Source: Aaosphaeria pasadenensis
Taxonomy: Eukaryota > Ascomycota > Dothideomycetes > Pleosporales
DNA: 64,000 bases
Assembly: GCA_022813625.1 (NCBI GenBank)
Contig: JAKLMB010000005.1
Location: forward strand, 1,302,001-1,366,000
Direction of reading: 5' to 3'
This document shows, in pieces, positions 21,104 through 31,186 of the stretch; the first letter of the stretch is position 1; each line of letters starts with the position of its first letter. The translations under genes were made by a program, and so were the position numbers. Below the pieces are notes generated by a model. The model was not told the origin of the DNA. It saw only the letters and a list, made by a program, of their open reading frames with translations, and did not search any database.

Positions 21104-23023
21104 TTATATGAAGCGTCCTGGAATGCCACCACTTTCAATCGGTGAAGCAGCAACAGCAGATATACATCTTGCACCATCACCGGAAGGTACGCTGAGGCTT
21201 GCACTTAGCAATGTTGCGGCTCCACCGCCCGCATTGAATGTGTAAATTCTGCCTGTAACGGTCTCTTGTCCGTAAAACTCGTCGGTGTCTGAACCCCAGA
21301 ATGAACCGAACTGGTTTGTACCAGCGAGTGAAGGATAGTCCACAATCTTTTCCCAAATGTGCGTGGCCAAATTAAAGCGAACCAGAGATGGTCCAATAGT
21401 TACTGCGTATAAGTAGCCGGGTCTGGCAGGAAGATATACCCAGTCAAATATACCCATGCCGTTGATGGCTATAATACTGGCAGTTGCGTCGCCGCTTTCA
21501 ATGATCGTACCGAATGTTGCGGAGCCGGGAGCAAGGTCGATCACTGCCCATACTCCTCCTCCCTGAGTTATGTAGAACTTTCCAGTGTTGTCGATGTCAC
21601 CAGCGTTCCAGTAGCCTGCTCCAAGGCTAACAGCGAGAGGCTTCTGGCCACCATCACTTCCGATTTGAACCAGGCTGTTGGCCCCTAAAATGCTCACTAC
21701 GCCCCAAATTGTGTTGTCCAAGACGTTGTATCCAATGGAGGTCACATCTCCTCCAGCGCCAATCGTTGAACTCAGTAAGGATGTCAAACCTGAGGTAGCG
21801 TTCAGACTATACAGCGAATTTGATTGTACCAGGTACCCAACTGCGTTACAAACAAAGGTGGCCAGTGGCGATGCTGGCGCACTGCTTGGAGCCGCAGATG
21901 GCGCAACAATTGGAGCAGATGGCTCAACAACTGGAGCAGATGGCTCAACAACTGGAGCAGATGGCTCAACAACTGGAGCAGATGGCTCAGCAACTGGAGC
22001 AGATGGCTCAACAACTGGAGCAGATGGCTCAGCAACTGGAGCAGAAGGCGCGACGACTGGAGCAGATGGCTCGATGACGGGAGCTCCAGATGGCTCAACG
22101 ACAGGCACTCCCGAGGGCTCAATGACAGGCACTCCCGAGGGCTCAATGACAGGCACTCCCGAGGGCTCAATGACAGGCACTCCCGAGGGCTCAACGACGG
22201 GAGCCCCTGATGGCTCGACGACTGGAGCAGATGGCTCAACGACAGGTGCTCCTGAAGGCTCAATTACGGGAGCTCCTGAAGGCTCAATGACGGGAGCTCC
22301 TGAAGGCTCAATGACGGGAGCTCCTGAAGGCTCAATGACGGGAGCTCCTGAAGGCTCAACGGCTGGTACTCCCGACGGCTCTATAGCCGGTGCTTCAGAA
22401 GGCTCTGCAATCACAGGGGGCAGGGAAATTTCAACGTTCGGTACTGGAGCTACTGGAGCCGGAGTAGCCTCAACAGCCGGAGCTGGAGTAATCAACGGAA
22501 TACCGTTACCCTGATTGACTGGTGCACCGTTGCTCTGATCGACTGGTTGAATTGCCTGTTCAGCAGGTACAGTAAGGCCCTGATTGAAAGTTCCGCCGTT
22601 GGCCTGATTAAAAGCTGCACCGTTGGCCATATTATAAGCGCCACCGTTGGCCAAGTATTCGGCGAAGAGGGAAGGATTCAACACAGCGGCGTCAAAATCT
22701 AAACCGGGATATAACTCAGGATCAAGTGGGAATGGAAATCCATAGGGACCGAAGCCTTTGTAGTAATCGTAAGGACTGTACCCAGAGTAGCCATGATGAC
22801 CGGAGTGATGGCCGCCATAACCGTGGCCATGGCCATGGCCGTGACCACCACCGCCATAACCACGTTGTTGGAGATGCTTCCTTCCAACTACGTACACAAG
22901 TGTCAGTAGGAATAACCTAGAAGGGCGTGAGATACATATCTTTGAATGGCCTCTTGGTAGTACGCTGGCCGTAACAAAGCCTAGCAGGCCGAAGCCTGTC
23001 AGGATTGGGAGAATATCCTTCAT
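21104..23023 (-). CDS. Secreted His/Gly-rich, Pro/Ser-repeat protein with DUF6923-like C-terminal domain
   Basis: The ATG at 23023 starts a clear signal peptide (MKDILPILTGFGLLGFVTAS). A 48-bp intron at 22935-22888 (GTATCT...TACGTAG) is likely; its length is divisible by three and it has no stop, so read-through also stays in frame (623 or 639 residues). Next come a Gly/His-rich segment with alternating HGHGHG, then Asn/Gly/Ala repeats. A long Pro/Ser/Val array follows, with EPSGAPVI units of 24 bp grading into EPSAPVV units of 21 bp. The last 250 or so residues look like the extracellular DUF6923 domain, a beta-propeller-like fold. The His-rich part could bind metal ions and the array resembles cell-wall spacer or adhesin stalks; both are inferred. 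Confidence 0.75.
   Translation of the reverse strand: MKDILPILTGFGLLGFVTASVLPRGHSKICISRPSRLFLLTLVYVVGRKHLQQRGYGGGGHGHGHGHGYGGHHSGHHGYSGYSPYDYYKGFGPYGFPFPLDPELYPGLDFDAAVLNPSLFAEYLANGGAYNMANGAAFNQANGGTFNQGLTVPAEQAIQPVDQSNGAPVNQGNGIPLITPAPAVEATPAPVAPVPNVEISLPPVIAEPSEAPAIEPSGVPAVEPSGAPVIEPSGAPVIEPSGAPVIEPSGAPVIEPSGAPVVEPSAPVVEPSGAPVVEPSGVPVIEPSGVPVIEPSGVPVIEPSGVPVVEPSGAPVIEPSAPVVAPSAPVAEPSAPVVEPSAPVAEPSAPVVEPSAPVVEPSAPVVEPSAPIVAPSAAPSSAPASPLATFVCNAVGYLVQSNSLYSLNATSGLTSLLSSTIGAGGDVTSIGYNVLDNTIWGVVSILGANSLVQIGSDGGQKPLAVSLGAGYWNAGDIDNTGKFYITQGGGVWAVIDLAPGSATFGTIIESGDATASIIAINGMGIFDWVYLPARPGYLYAVTIGPSLVRFNLATHIWEKIVDYPSLAGTNQFGSFWGSDTDEFYGQETVTGRIYTFNAGGGAATLLSASLSVPSGDGARCISAVAASPIESGGIPGRFI
21895..22410 (-). 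repeat. Coding tandem repeat of 21- and 24-bp units
   Basis: The array lies inside the secreted repeat protein. About half consists of 24-bp units coding for EPSGAPVI variants (22080-22400) and the rest of 21-bp units coding for EPSAPVV/A variants (21895-22080). Copies are nearly identical within each block, so the array probably changes length between strains. The bases show only that the units are similar; strain variation is inferred. Confidence 0.85.
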
Positions 23024-24470
23024 TTGCGTCGCTCTCAACTATTACTATATTGGAACAATGGCACAACAACTGATGCTACAAGTGGCCCAAATCTAACGTC
23101 AGGCGAAAGGAAGTCGAGCTTGAGGACGAACCGGAGCTGGGGTTGAGAGGGATGACATTACTCGTATGAAATCCACCAAACACCTTTTATGCAGGATTCC
23201 GCGTCAGGACTTGATACCTTTGGCAATAATTTGTTCATGGCGCATAGTGCGTTGCCGCCAACTCAGTTCAATTCGTTTCGGGTCTCAGTTCCTGTAAAGC
23301 TTAGCACAATTTTACATTCCGCCAAGTGGGAACTACCTTTCTACATTCCCAAGACCCGCATGATCCCTGCCTTCACCTTGCCTCCTTGATTGCAATTGAC
23401 ACTCTCAAGTTACTATTTAGCTAGGCTATGTCATGCGGTGCCACTATAGATAGTATGCAACTCAAGCCGACTTTGCAATGGTTGGTACCATTTCTTTAGA
23501 ACGCCAGTGTCAACCAAGTACAGATGGGACTCTTCGGAGTATACCATATGGATTCACTGTTAAGATACAGAAAGCAGCCGAAAGCATGCTCTGTGACCTG
23601 ATGGAAAAGGTCAGGTAAATTACACTCTTCCACGTCCCTGGCCAATGGTCATGTTGAGAGCACGGATACCTTGACATTCCATACAATTGTTTGGGAATTT
23701 AAAAATTGAGAAGTTTGAAAGCAAGCGCCCATCGACACATGCATCTATTCACTTGGGGTATAACCGTGCGATGGGCCAATGATCATGTGCCTGTTCAAAT
23801 CGTGAAAGCTTACACCAAGCCTTCAGATATTTCTTGGACGGGATTCTCCATACCACGTTGCTCAGCCAAACTGGCTAGCAAATTCAGACGGAAATAAAAC
23901 CCTCTTGCAATGTACGCCGAGAGATTTCCAATACTCTCTACACCTTCTTGTTTATCAAAATCCTTGTGTAACGTCCGCGCATATGCATTACCAATGGTTT
24001 GGAAGGGAGGATCCGCTGTTCCGAATCATGTGAGGTTTTCTATATTGTATCTACTCTTACTCCAATCTAGCTTACTATGCGCTCAAATTTTGTGCCAGTG
24101 TTCGAATTATGGCATCGGCGCATTTTGCATCATCATTTCTTCACATCTAGATAACCCAATACCCAGTTGGGTCGAGTCTCCCGTCTTAACAATTGCACCG
24201 AAAAGCCCACAATCCTCAAGAGGTTATTGAGATCAGAAAGTTTAGAAAAGGTCTTGGGCATTCCATAATCAGAACTTCGGCTGAGTGGCTATAAGCGCTA
24301 AACATTCCCACACCCGTATGGATCCGCAACTGATATTGCCGAAAGTCACGGAACATTGTTGTGATTCGACGATGTTATGATCTGATTGGCACAGTTCTCC
24401 ATAGTGAGTCAGATCTGTCCCTGTAGCATTGTGATGCTGCGCTTTTAGTGTAAATCTGAACAAAAATAAA
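23024..24470. other. Intergenic DNA, no gene supported
   Basis: This includes the promoter of the secreted repeat protein at the left end. Frames at 23189-23389, 23706-23897 and 23910-24230 have no motif and no splice continuity. Confidence 0.5.
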
Positions 24471-24660
24471 AGTAATTATTTTTATTAATAGTAGCTTTAG
24501 CTAATATATAATATAAATACAATAGTTTAATAACTAAGTTAAAAGAATATAAGAAAGGTATATTACTATCTCCTAACTAGGTAGCTACTTGACTGTAAGT
24601 AGTTATATAATTACTAAGTTAGGTAATTAGACAGTTAACTAATACCTGATACTATGTAAC
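24471..24660. repeat. AT-rich block, probable mutated repeat relic
   Basis: The stretch is dominated by A and T and by short TAA, TTA and CTAACTA words, unlike the roughly balanced flanks. Such islands in ascomycetes are usually transposon remnants altered by repeat-induced point mutation. No open reading frame or terminal repeat is readable here, so the origin is inferred. Confidence 0.4.
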
Positions 24661-25306
24661 GACGTGTGCTATCTTACCTATGGTAAGGAAGGTTGTCGCA
24701 GAAGGTTGTGTAGTACGTAAAAGCGAGTATCGAGACAGGTAAGAACTCTAGCTCAGTCGATGCAACTAAGTTACTATTGCAGGGTTGATTCCAAAGACTC
24801 AAGTACAATGTTGTATTAACTACGAAGAACTCCTAACATATGAAATCTGGAAATCTTATATATCCATTCCTCCTAGCCTTTGGCTGATGTGCCATACAGT
24901 CTTGGCTATCTGGCAAGTCTGACACGTCACATGATGATGAGTCACGTGACTTTGTCCCTAGGGTGTCACCGGACTCCCTCGAGTCCGCTTCATGACTTCC
25001 ATCCCAAGTCCTTAATGTCTTCCTGTTCTTCATTCATAGGTTCTGGTATCGTAACAATAGTGTCTCCTAGTAGCTCCTGTTATTCCTTGTTCTATTGCTA
25101 AGTCTTTGGCGTACACCTCTCTTCTCTTAATTGTAACACAAGGTTAGCCTGATACCAAGTAAAGTCTTCATACAAATTAGGCAGCAGTGTATAACTTTAA
25201 CTACGTGTTGCTGCCAAATAGACCTCGCCAACACCACTATCGTGGGCTCAAATTATCCCACTAGCATTTCCAGACTTTGGTGCACCTCTTCTCATTTCCT
25301 TTCAAC
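24661..25306. other. Promoter region of the orphan 733-residue gene
   Basis: No gene was seen. The last 100 bp before the start are C/T- and A/C-rich with a favourable AACATGG context, consistent with a fungal 5' leader. Confidence 0.4.
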
Positions 25307-27508
25307 ATGGCAACTCTTATATTCTCTAGACAATCCGGTGCGCTTCAAAGCGTACAGGTTGGCCCTGCAGATATCATCGCCACTATAACAGCTGCATATT
25401 CTGCCACAGGATGGCTCGGTGGCATGGATGGCGTGCGCTTCATGCTCTCCAAATGCAATCAACTCTTGTGGAATAATGACAACACATCTGAACAAACCCT
25501 AGAGAACCTACTGGACTCACAACTTACACTCCAAAACGCGCATGTCCATATGCTTACAAGCGATTATGGGCCACTGCGATGTGAGATTCCAAATGCAGAG
25601 AATGCTTTTGGTGGCAACAAGACTACTCAGCTGATCGGCCTTACAATCTGTGCTCTGTCCCATGAGCTTGGAGGACACTCAGCGATAGACCTGTTTACGG
25701 GATACTTAGCGCCAACAATCTTTCAAAACAATCCACTTGCTCTGGACGCGCTCCGAAGTCAGCTTCGCGAAGACGATATTTTACAAAGGATCCTCAATGA
25801 AGGCGTCACTCACGGCCTTCCAGATCTTTTTCTGAAATCCGCGTCTAATCTAGCCCTACCAGTTGGCGACACAACCTGGTTGCGTCAGATGCTGCAATCG
25901 GACGGACCATTGTTTTGTGAAATTCAAATGGTTGCTGGGTTACTGAGATGGCTGGTGCTGACCGATAGAACGACGTACTTCACCAGGAGCGGCTTAGTTG
26001 CGCGTTCTGCTGGATATCTGAAAGCTGTTGGCTACAATATCGGCGATATCACGACTTGGAATGGAACATCGCCACCTCCCCAACTCTCTCGGCCAAAAGG
26101 TATCATCCTTGTCCTTGGGGGCTACAGCGAAACGGATCCGTTGAGAGTTGATCGTACAGAAATAACGCAACACACAATGCAGCAGCACTACACGTTTCAA
26201 TCAGTCGGTGGCGTTTTCTATCAAACGATCGCCCCATACACAAGCATTCGACCCGAGGTACTGCAATCAGACTTTGAGTCAATCTTCGAATCGATCCAAA
26301 GTCAATTGCAAGTGGCTTACTGTCTCCTGCGACATAAAGGGAGAGAAGAGTTGCGAGCAAAATTCAATTGGACCGACTCCAAAAGGAAGAGCGGCTCAAT
26401 TGAAAGAAGACTTGCTGGAATCTACTTTCCTCTACTCGCAGAGCAACTTGCACCGTGCTACAGCAGGTTAGCAACGGCAGTAATCCTAGATAAAGTATTG
26501 GACAAGGATAGCAGGGAAGCTATTGCGTCGTATGACGGCCTAACAGATGAGATCGCGCGATATCGAACTACTACAGCTGCAATCGTCATTGCGCTCACCT
26601 CGCGGCTTTCGTCGGTTGACTTTAAATCGCTCCGACATTGTACAGAAATGGACCTAAGCACTTCGTCTTGGCTTGAAAGAACTTGTAAAGTTATCAATCT
26701 CGGGTTCTCTAGTTCTCTGAGCATGGCTGAAGCAGTGGCTCTACTTGCAACAATCCATACAGGCCACGATTTGGAAGACTTTGCTCTCAGCAAGGCCAAA
26801 AGTAAGATCATTGGCAATCGTAGAGGGATCTACTGCATACTGCCATCGTTACTACTCGACATGAAACCGAGTACTACCTCCTTGACGCTTACATGTCAAG
26901 ATGTTTTCTATGCCAACATTCGAGTCCACCATGATGGTTTTATCCGCTCATCAACTACCTCTGCCATCCACGCCAATCCTGTTGCAGAAGACACCGAGCC
27001 TGAGAGTCGGAAGCAGAAATCTATTGTGGAGATGATCCAAAGTCCCTGGATTGGACCAGCTCGCCCTGGTCCTCCAGATAAACCGGTCTATATCAGCATC
27101 GAACGTCCCTTGCATTACAGCGATCCTGATATTTGCCTTGCGGGGCGGATTGACGGGGATTTGATTGGTACTGTTTCAGTATTGGACGTACTCGTCAGTA
27201 TTGCACGAAGTACTACAGCAATTCCTGCATGCTCTCATCAAGACGTCAACGAAAACCTTACTGTTTGTAACGTTAGCACTTCAATATGGTCGAGCGAACG
27301 GCACGTGAAACCTGTTGGGACAGTGGAGATTCCAGCATACTTGGCTGTTGAAGGCGACTCTGCATGGGCTCTTTTTGCTGCTGGCCAATCCACATATTTT
27401 CAGAGCTGCATCGTGACTAAATGTCTAAAATGCGCAAGAGATGTGGTTGCAAGGAAAACAACCAACGAAAATAGCGGAAGCGTAGTTCTCATAGGATATC
27501 ATTCATAA
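25307..27508 (+). CDS. Uncharacterised 733-residue protein, intronless
   Basis: I do not recognise a family. The frame runs intact for 733 codons from an ATG in good context (CAACATGG); the reading frame opens ten codons earlier but without an ATG. The protein is cytosolic in appearance: no signal peptide and no long hydrophobic helix. Features include GPADIIATITAAYSATGW near the N-terminus, an early part rich in Leu/Asn, a central KFNW...KRKSG basic stretch and a C-terminal ICLAGRIDGDLIG segment. Scattered Cys occur without a zinc pattern. It is unspliced while almost all neighbours are spliced, and lies beside an AT-rich relic, which fits an accessory or lineage-specific gene. It is clearly coding by length and balanced codon use, but its role is unknown. 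Confidence 0.75.
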   Translation: MATLIFSRQSGALQSVQVGPADIIATITAAYSATGWLGGMDGVRFMLSKCNQLLWNNDNTSEQTLENLLDSQLTLQNAHVHMLTSDYGPLRCEIPNAENAFGGNKTTQLIGLTICALSHELGGHSAIDLFTGYLAPTIFQNNPLALDALRSQLREDDILQRILNEGVTHGLPDLFLKSASNLALPVGDTTWLRQMLQSDGPLFCEIQMVAGLLRWLVLTDRTTYFTRSGLVARSAGYLKAVGYNIGDITTWNGTSPPPQLSRPKGIILVLGGYSETDPLRVDRTEITQHTMQQHYTFQSVGGVFYQTIAPYTSIRPEVLQSDFESIFESIQSQLQVAYCLLRHKGREELRAKFNWTDSKRKSGSIERRLAGIYFPLLAEQLAPCYSRLATAVILDKVLDKDSREAIASYDGLTDEIARYRTTTAAIVIALTSRLSSVDFKSLRHCTEMDLSTSSWLERTCKVINLGFSSSLSMAEAVALLATIHTGHDLEDFALSKAKSKIIGNRRGIYCILPSLLLDMKPSTTSLTLTCQDVFYANIRVHHDGFIRSSTTSAIHANPVAEDTEPESRKQKSIVEMIQSPWIGPARPGPPDKPVYISIERPLHYSDPDICLAGRIDGDLIGTVSVLDVLVSIARSTTAIPACSHQDVNENLTVCNVSTSIWSSERHVKPVGTVEIPAYLAVEGDSAWALFAAGQSTYFQSCIVTKCLKCARDVVARKTTNENSGSVVLIGYHS

Positions 27509-28077
27509 TGAAGCTGGGGCTGTTTTCCCGCAGGTTGATGGAGCACCAAGGCGAGTAGATGTACCTGCCAGCGTAATGAACATTTTGTGCTACAGCATAC
27601 ATGTGCCGCAAGGGTAGCCAGGAACATGACTAAGAAAAAACCAACAGATCTAATACTTGAATCTGCGAGCTTAAGCTAGGGTCAGAATTAAGGTGTTACA
27701 AGGGTATTGATGCACTGTAGCCATTTATAGGAAGTGCTTACTGAGGTCACCAACAATGTCAGCAACTAGCAGGTAAGATTATCGGGTGAGGGTAAGACTA
27801 GGCCATATCACCTTGCTATATAGCCTGAAGTATCAACGACCATATACAATATTTTGGTTACGCCATGGTAACTAAATAATAAATCGATAAATCAGTCCTA
27901 CCCTTCCAGGCATTGAGTGTGATAGCTCATTCGTATTTTTCCTTCAAGGGCAATCAACTTATCCAGCTACAACATAATTATATCAAGTCTTGGAGACACC
28001 TAGAAACCTAATCAAACGAGAACGAAAACAATTCAATCCTCCTTTTTTATATCCCAAACGCAAGAACAACCTGCAAA
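27509..28077. other. Intergenic DNA, no gene supported
   Basis: This holds the 3' flank of the orphan gene and the promoter of the GNAT-like gene. The last 100 bp are A/C-rich, as in fungal leaders. Confidence 0.5.
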
Positions 28078-28953
28078 ATGGGCTCTATGTCTGGCAGCAA
28101 GAATACCAACTTACGGGTACCCACCCCATCGAACCCATCTTCGCTCCCACCACGTTACGAAATCCGTCGGTTACAGCCAGAACACCTCGAGTGGGTCATG
28201 GCCATCGTCATCCACTCCAACGTGTTCTACTCTCCTGTCTGGACAGTCCTATACCCAGACTATCTGACCGACAAGCTGCACGAAGCAATGAGGAACGGCA
28301 AATATCTCTTCGAACACCAGATCAATTCCGGTCTCTCTTTCGGCGTCTTCGACACAGAGTATACTTTCAAACGCGCTGAAAGTGTGCCTACGGGAGGAAA
28401 GTTATACTGGGACGAATCCGAGCCGGAAGTGAAGTCCTCTCAAGGCATGCAGGCTGAAAGCAAGAGGTTGCTCGAGCAGATGGATTTTCCCCTTGTTAGC
28501 GTTGCAATGAGCTACGACGGTATCAATGCTCTTGATTTGAAGGAGATGGAACCAATGTTACAAGTCCTGCCGCATTTTGGATTAATATATCACATTCTTG
28601 ATGTGCAGGACAAGAGAGCCCCGGAGACGTGGAAGGCAACTGGAGATGGGCAGGTGCTAATGCGAAATGCGACGTCTACGCGACATGATTACGAGGGGCA
28701 AGGAATTATGGCTGCGTTGGCAAGGTGGCTGATGAGAGAGGCTGCTGGGAAAGGATACAGAGGGATTCAGATCGAGAGTATCAACGATGCTGTTGCACAT
28801 GTATGGGGAAAGGCGGAGCAGCCGTTTGAGGGAACCGTCATTAGTGAATTTGACACGGCAACTTGGGAAGACGAAGAAGGGAAACATGCGTTTGAACCCG
28901 CGAAACAGGTCTGTAAGAAGATTTGGGTTGATTTGAAAGCTACAGAGAAATGA
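28078..28953 (+). CDS. GNAT-like acyltransferase-fold protein
   Basis: Single exon of 291 residues starting at an ATG in AAAATGG context. The N-terminal half begins with YEIRRLQPEHLEWV, the beta1/alpha1 start typical of GNAT N-acetyltransferases. Near residues 200-225 the segment HDYEGQGIMAALARWLMREA follows motif A (R/Q-x-x-G-x-G/A), which binds the acetyl-CoA pyrophosphate. The form is a little degenerate, with GQGIMA in place of GxGIG. Comparable 290-residue fungal proteins are common and have no assigned substrate. No signal or membrane segment is seen. Confidence 0.72.
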   Translation: MGSMSGSKNTNLRVPTPSNPSSLPPRYEIRRLQPEHLEWVMAIVIHSNVFYSPVWTVLYPDYLTDKLHEAMRNGKYLFEHQINSGLSFGVFDTEYTFKRAESVPTGGKLYWDESEPEVKSSQGMQAESKRLLEQMDFPLVSVAMSYDGINALDLKEMEPMLQVLPHFGLIYHILDVQDKRAPETWKATGDGQVLMRNATSTRHDYEGQGIMAALARWLMREAAGKGYRGIQIESINDAVAHVWGKAEQPFEGTVISEFDTATWEDEEGKHAFEPAKQVCKKIWVDLKATEK

Positions 28954-29837
28954 AGTTGTGATGGTATCAATCGAGATAAATAAAGCAAAACAACTTCAGG
29001 AACCATAACAGACGATTCTCGAATTTCATGTTGGATCTGTTGTAGTCCCATCCCTATAGGATATTTTCATGTACTATGATCGCCTATTTACCTAGTTAGG
29101 TTCATGACAGTTTTGTTTTGAATAATCCTTTTGCTCCCTCCCATTCCGCATTCCTTAATGTTTGCTGGACTATCAACGAAAGGAAAAGAGATGTAGAGAA
29201 GTCCAGACTCAACGCATCTAGAAATAGACAATGCATTAATTGCACACGCACGTATCCATGAATAAAACTGCATATTCCCATGTTGCTGCTTCAAACTATC
29301 CTAACACTCCGTACTCGAAGCATTAAAGCTGAGACAAAGCCCCACCTGCAGCCGCCGTCACGTCGTCACACCGCACTATGACATCGCATTCCTCGTATTC
29401 CGTCGCGCGATCGCGAAGTCATGCGTTTGTGCGACCCCATTCACCGTGACAACGTGAATGCGTGGTAATTTCGTGTTCTGAGTCACAGATTTTCTCGGCG
29501 GCGCGCATCTACGCAATGAGGCGCGTCGCTTGTAACTACGGAGCGCTACTTTGTGGACGTCCGGCGCTCGTTAGTGGTGGATGTGGGAGTGGTATGAGGG
29601 GTCAAAGGACGCGCTTGGCGACGCCGTGGTATGATTGTGGCTTGGGAAGAGACGGTGATTGGAATTGCTGCCTGAGGATGAGTAAACTGAACAACGGATG
29701 GGGACGATCGTGATTGCAGTGACGATGTTGGCCTGAGGGGTGTATAAAAGGGAGCGGAAACTACGGAGTAGCAGACAGTCATCTTCATCTTTGTAGATTC
29801 CCATATCTGAATATCGCCTTAGTAACCAAACTTCGAA
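28954..29837. other. Intergenic DNA with promoter of the VOC gene
   Basis: About 880 bp with no supported gene. GTATAAAAGG near 29740 is a TATA-like box about 100 bp upstream of the VOC-gene start, an appropriate distance for a short leader. Confidence 0.45.
29740..29749 (+). promoter_or_regulatory. TATA-like box upstream of the VOC gene
   Basis: The sequence GTATAAAAGG lies 89-98 bp before the ATG at 29838. It is a strong TATA match, and most fungal housekeeping genes lack one, so the gene may be stress- or condition-responsive. That last step is inference. Confidence 0.5.
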
Positions 29838-30435
29838 ATGTCTGACGAAAACTGTGCAAAGGAATGGCCAATTCCACCAATTGGCAGTCCCTGCTGGATC
29901 GAAGTCATGTCTGAGAATCCCCCCAAACTGAAGGTCCGTTTTCACAAAGGTGGACGTGATTCAAACGCTCATTTCAACCAGGAGTTTTATTCTGCCTTGT
30001 TCCCTTCATGGGAATTCAAGCCGGGCACCAAGGACCACCCAGAGTCTGAGGTCGCCATGTTCGAGTTCCAGCAACCGAAAGGTGAGCATTTGCACGAAAT
30101 TCGTTCGATTTATGATCAAAATTGACCATTATAGGTCTTTCGGGAGGCATCGTGAAGCTACCCGAGGGATGCAAACGTAGCGAGCATCCCCAAGGCGTCG
30201 GCTTTACCATCTATTGCTATGTCACAGATCTTGAAGCGGTATGCCTTGTTTCCTTGTTTGATCTGTCTATCCTGTCAGATTCGCATATTAATGGATTGTA
30301 TAGACGGAGAAGCAGGTGCATGAGCTTGGTGGAACCACAGTATTGGGAAAGACGAAGGAGGGCAATCATGGGTGGTTCATGAACTTCAAGGACCCTGAAG
30401 GAAACAGGTTCGCTGCTTATACTATGGCCAAGTGA
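29838..30435 (+). CDS. VOC/glyoxalase-like fold protein
   Basis: Three exons (29838-30081, 30135-30238 and 30304-30435) with introns of 53 and 65 bp join in frame to give 159 residues. The fold reads as a single VOC unit pair: an early GSPCWIEVMSENPPK strand, RFNQEFYSALF-like helix pattern, then GVGFTIYCYVTDLEA and VHELGGTTVLGKT. It ends with FMNFKDPEGNRFAAY, the classic closing strand of bleomycin-resistance and glyoxalase family members. Known: the family covers lyases, dioxygenases and small-molecule-binding proteins. The metal-ligand set is incomplete at a glance, so the catalytic type cannot be called. Confidence 0.82.
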
Positions 30436-31186
30436 GGATCCAAGTAGATATTTATGTCGTTTGCCGCGAAGTCTTTTTTTGATTGATATTGTTACTAGAG
30501 GCGTATGATGTTAGTCAAAGCCCAAAGTTTCGATATCGAAAGTCGTCCAAAAGATACATTGACAATTGAAACGAATCTTCAGTCGATGAAAATACTGGCA
30601 TTGAATGAAGATGTTATCCCGGATTGATTTTCCAAATGCGCATAGAGAATCCTCAATATCTCCCCCACCCGCGTTGCTTAACTGTGGCGTTTGCAGCGTT
30701 TAAGGCAGCAAATACTCGTTAGAACAAGCTGGGGACGAAGTGAATGCTATGGAAGTGATGAACTGAAAGAGAAGGAATTGATGCCCGAGTTAAAAGATTT
30801 GGATCGTTCTTCAATGAAGACAACCACCATACCTTATGATGTAGGAGACACAAGTTCGGAATTCATTGCCTCTCTTGGGTAGTGAACGCCCAAGTGTAAG
30901 ATGAGGTAGTCTGCAGCCAATTGGCGTCGAGCGGCTCCCGAACGCAACGCCTAGACCCGATCAATCTCCGAAGCCTCCAAAAAGATTACCGAGTCCAAAC
31001 TCTCCACCAAAAAAGACAACACTAGAGATTCCTCCCGCCCTCCGTAGACCCCACACAACTACTTACGAGAGCTTCTTTCCTCTCTCTGCCATCTCCTCCT
31101 CCCCCGCTCTTGATTCCAACATCCACTTCAACAATTGCTGTCGCTGGTTGGGAAAGATCCAATTCCTCCTTCTCAAGACGTTCACG
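30436..31186. other. Intergenic DNA upstream of NADH-cytochrome b5 reductase
   Basis: No supported gene. The last 150 bp before 31187 are strongly C/T-rich, as in leaders of highly expressed fungal genes. Confidence 0.5.

Noticed and set aside
21678..22514. Plus-strand 278-codon frame opposite the repeat protein
   Set aside because: It is the antisense of a tandem array and repeats exactly as the array does; the other strand has the signal peptide and domain.
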